From Parvularculaceae bacterium UBA4496 (GTDB taxonomy: Bacteria > Pseudomonadota > Alphaproteobacteria > Caulobacterales > Parvularculaceae), in contig DGNI01000189.1 in assembly GCA_002388885.1 (NCBI GenBank), positions 5,782-18,758 on the forward strand: a stretch of DNA of 12,977 nt, given 5' to 3'. The notes beneath the pieces were generated by a model. The model did no database searches. It saw nothing but the letters and a program-made list of their open reading frames with translations, and had not been told where the DNA came from. A program made the translations under genes and the position numbers. Positions 12,977-12,977 of the stretch are shown here, piece by piece. How positions within the stretch are numbered: the stretch's first letter is position 1; each line of letters begins with the position of its first letter.

Positions 12977-12977
12977 G

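Noticed and set aside
1..12977. CRISPR arrays, tRNA or rRNA genes, insertion sequences, attachment sites, phage or defence genes
   Set aside because: No regularly spaced repeats, cloverleaf-like sequences, transposase or integrase motifs or terminal inverted repeats were seen. The genes are ordinary chromosomal types.

Overview
The window reads as ordinary chromosomal DNA of an alphaproteobacterium of moderate GC content. The signs are a valine-catabolism gene pair, an Atm1-type ABC exporter whose TM region matches alphaproteobacterial relatives, a DUF805 protein, a large PAS-rich hybrid kinase and a PilZ protein. Order- or family-level placement (for example Parvularculales or Caulobacterales-like) is only a guess. 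I found no tRNA, rRNA, CRISPR array, insertion sequence, phage gene or integration site.

Left part (1-2740). The 3' end of a RecD-like superfamily 1 helicase gene runs in from the left edge. A DUF805 membrane protein gene follows on the same strand with its own likely promoter. It converges on a gene for a secreted protein of unknown function. Next, on the minus strand, lies a DUF3137 membrane protein gene.

Centre (2741-8457). A 186-bp divergent region with a CtrA-like box separates the DUF3137 gene from a 1169-residue membrane hybrid histidine kinase (six TM segments, three PAS domains, HisKA, HATPase and two receiver domains). The kinase gene ends tail-to-tail with an Atm1-like ABC exporter gene, and their stop codons overlap by four bases. 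The exporter gene diverges from a PilZ-domain gene. Their shared 174-bp upstream region carries a perfect 12-bp palindrome and, closer to the PilZ gene, an inverted repeat that could hide its ribosome-binding site.

Right part (8874-12747). A tight minus-strand gene run, read right to left, holds a DedA/VTT membrane protein, an SRPBCC protein, a 3-hydroxyisobutyryl-CoA hydrolase, a 75-residue two-TM protein, a short-chain dehydrogenase and a 3-hydroxyisobutyrate dehydrogenase. Gaps are 9-33 bp, and stops and Shine-Dalgarno sites touch or overlap at some junctions, so one operon is likely. The hydrolase and dehydrogenase catalyse consecutive steps of valine breakdown. The dehydrogenase stops at 174 residues, just where the catalytic lysine should be, and looks broken. 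The final ~126 bases hold the 3' end of another minus-strand gene.

I see no convincing new defence, mobile or biosynthetic system. The observations most worth checking are the broken dehydrogenase in an otherwise intact valine operon, the hairpin over the PilZ gene's ribosome-binding site, and the candidate regulatory sites in the two divergent intergenic regions.
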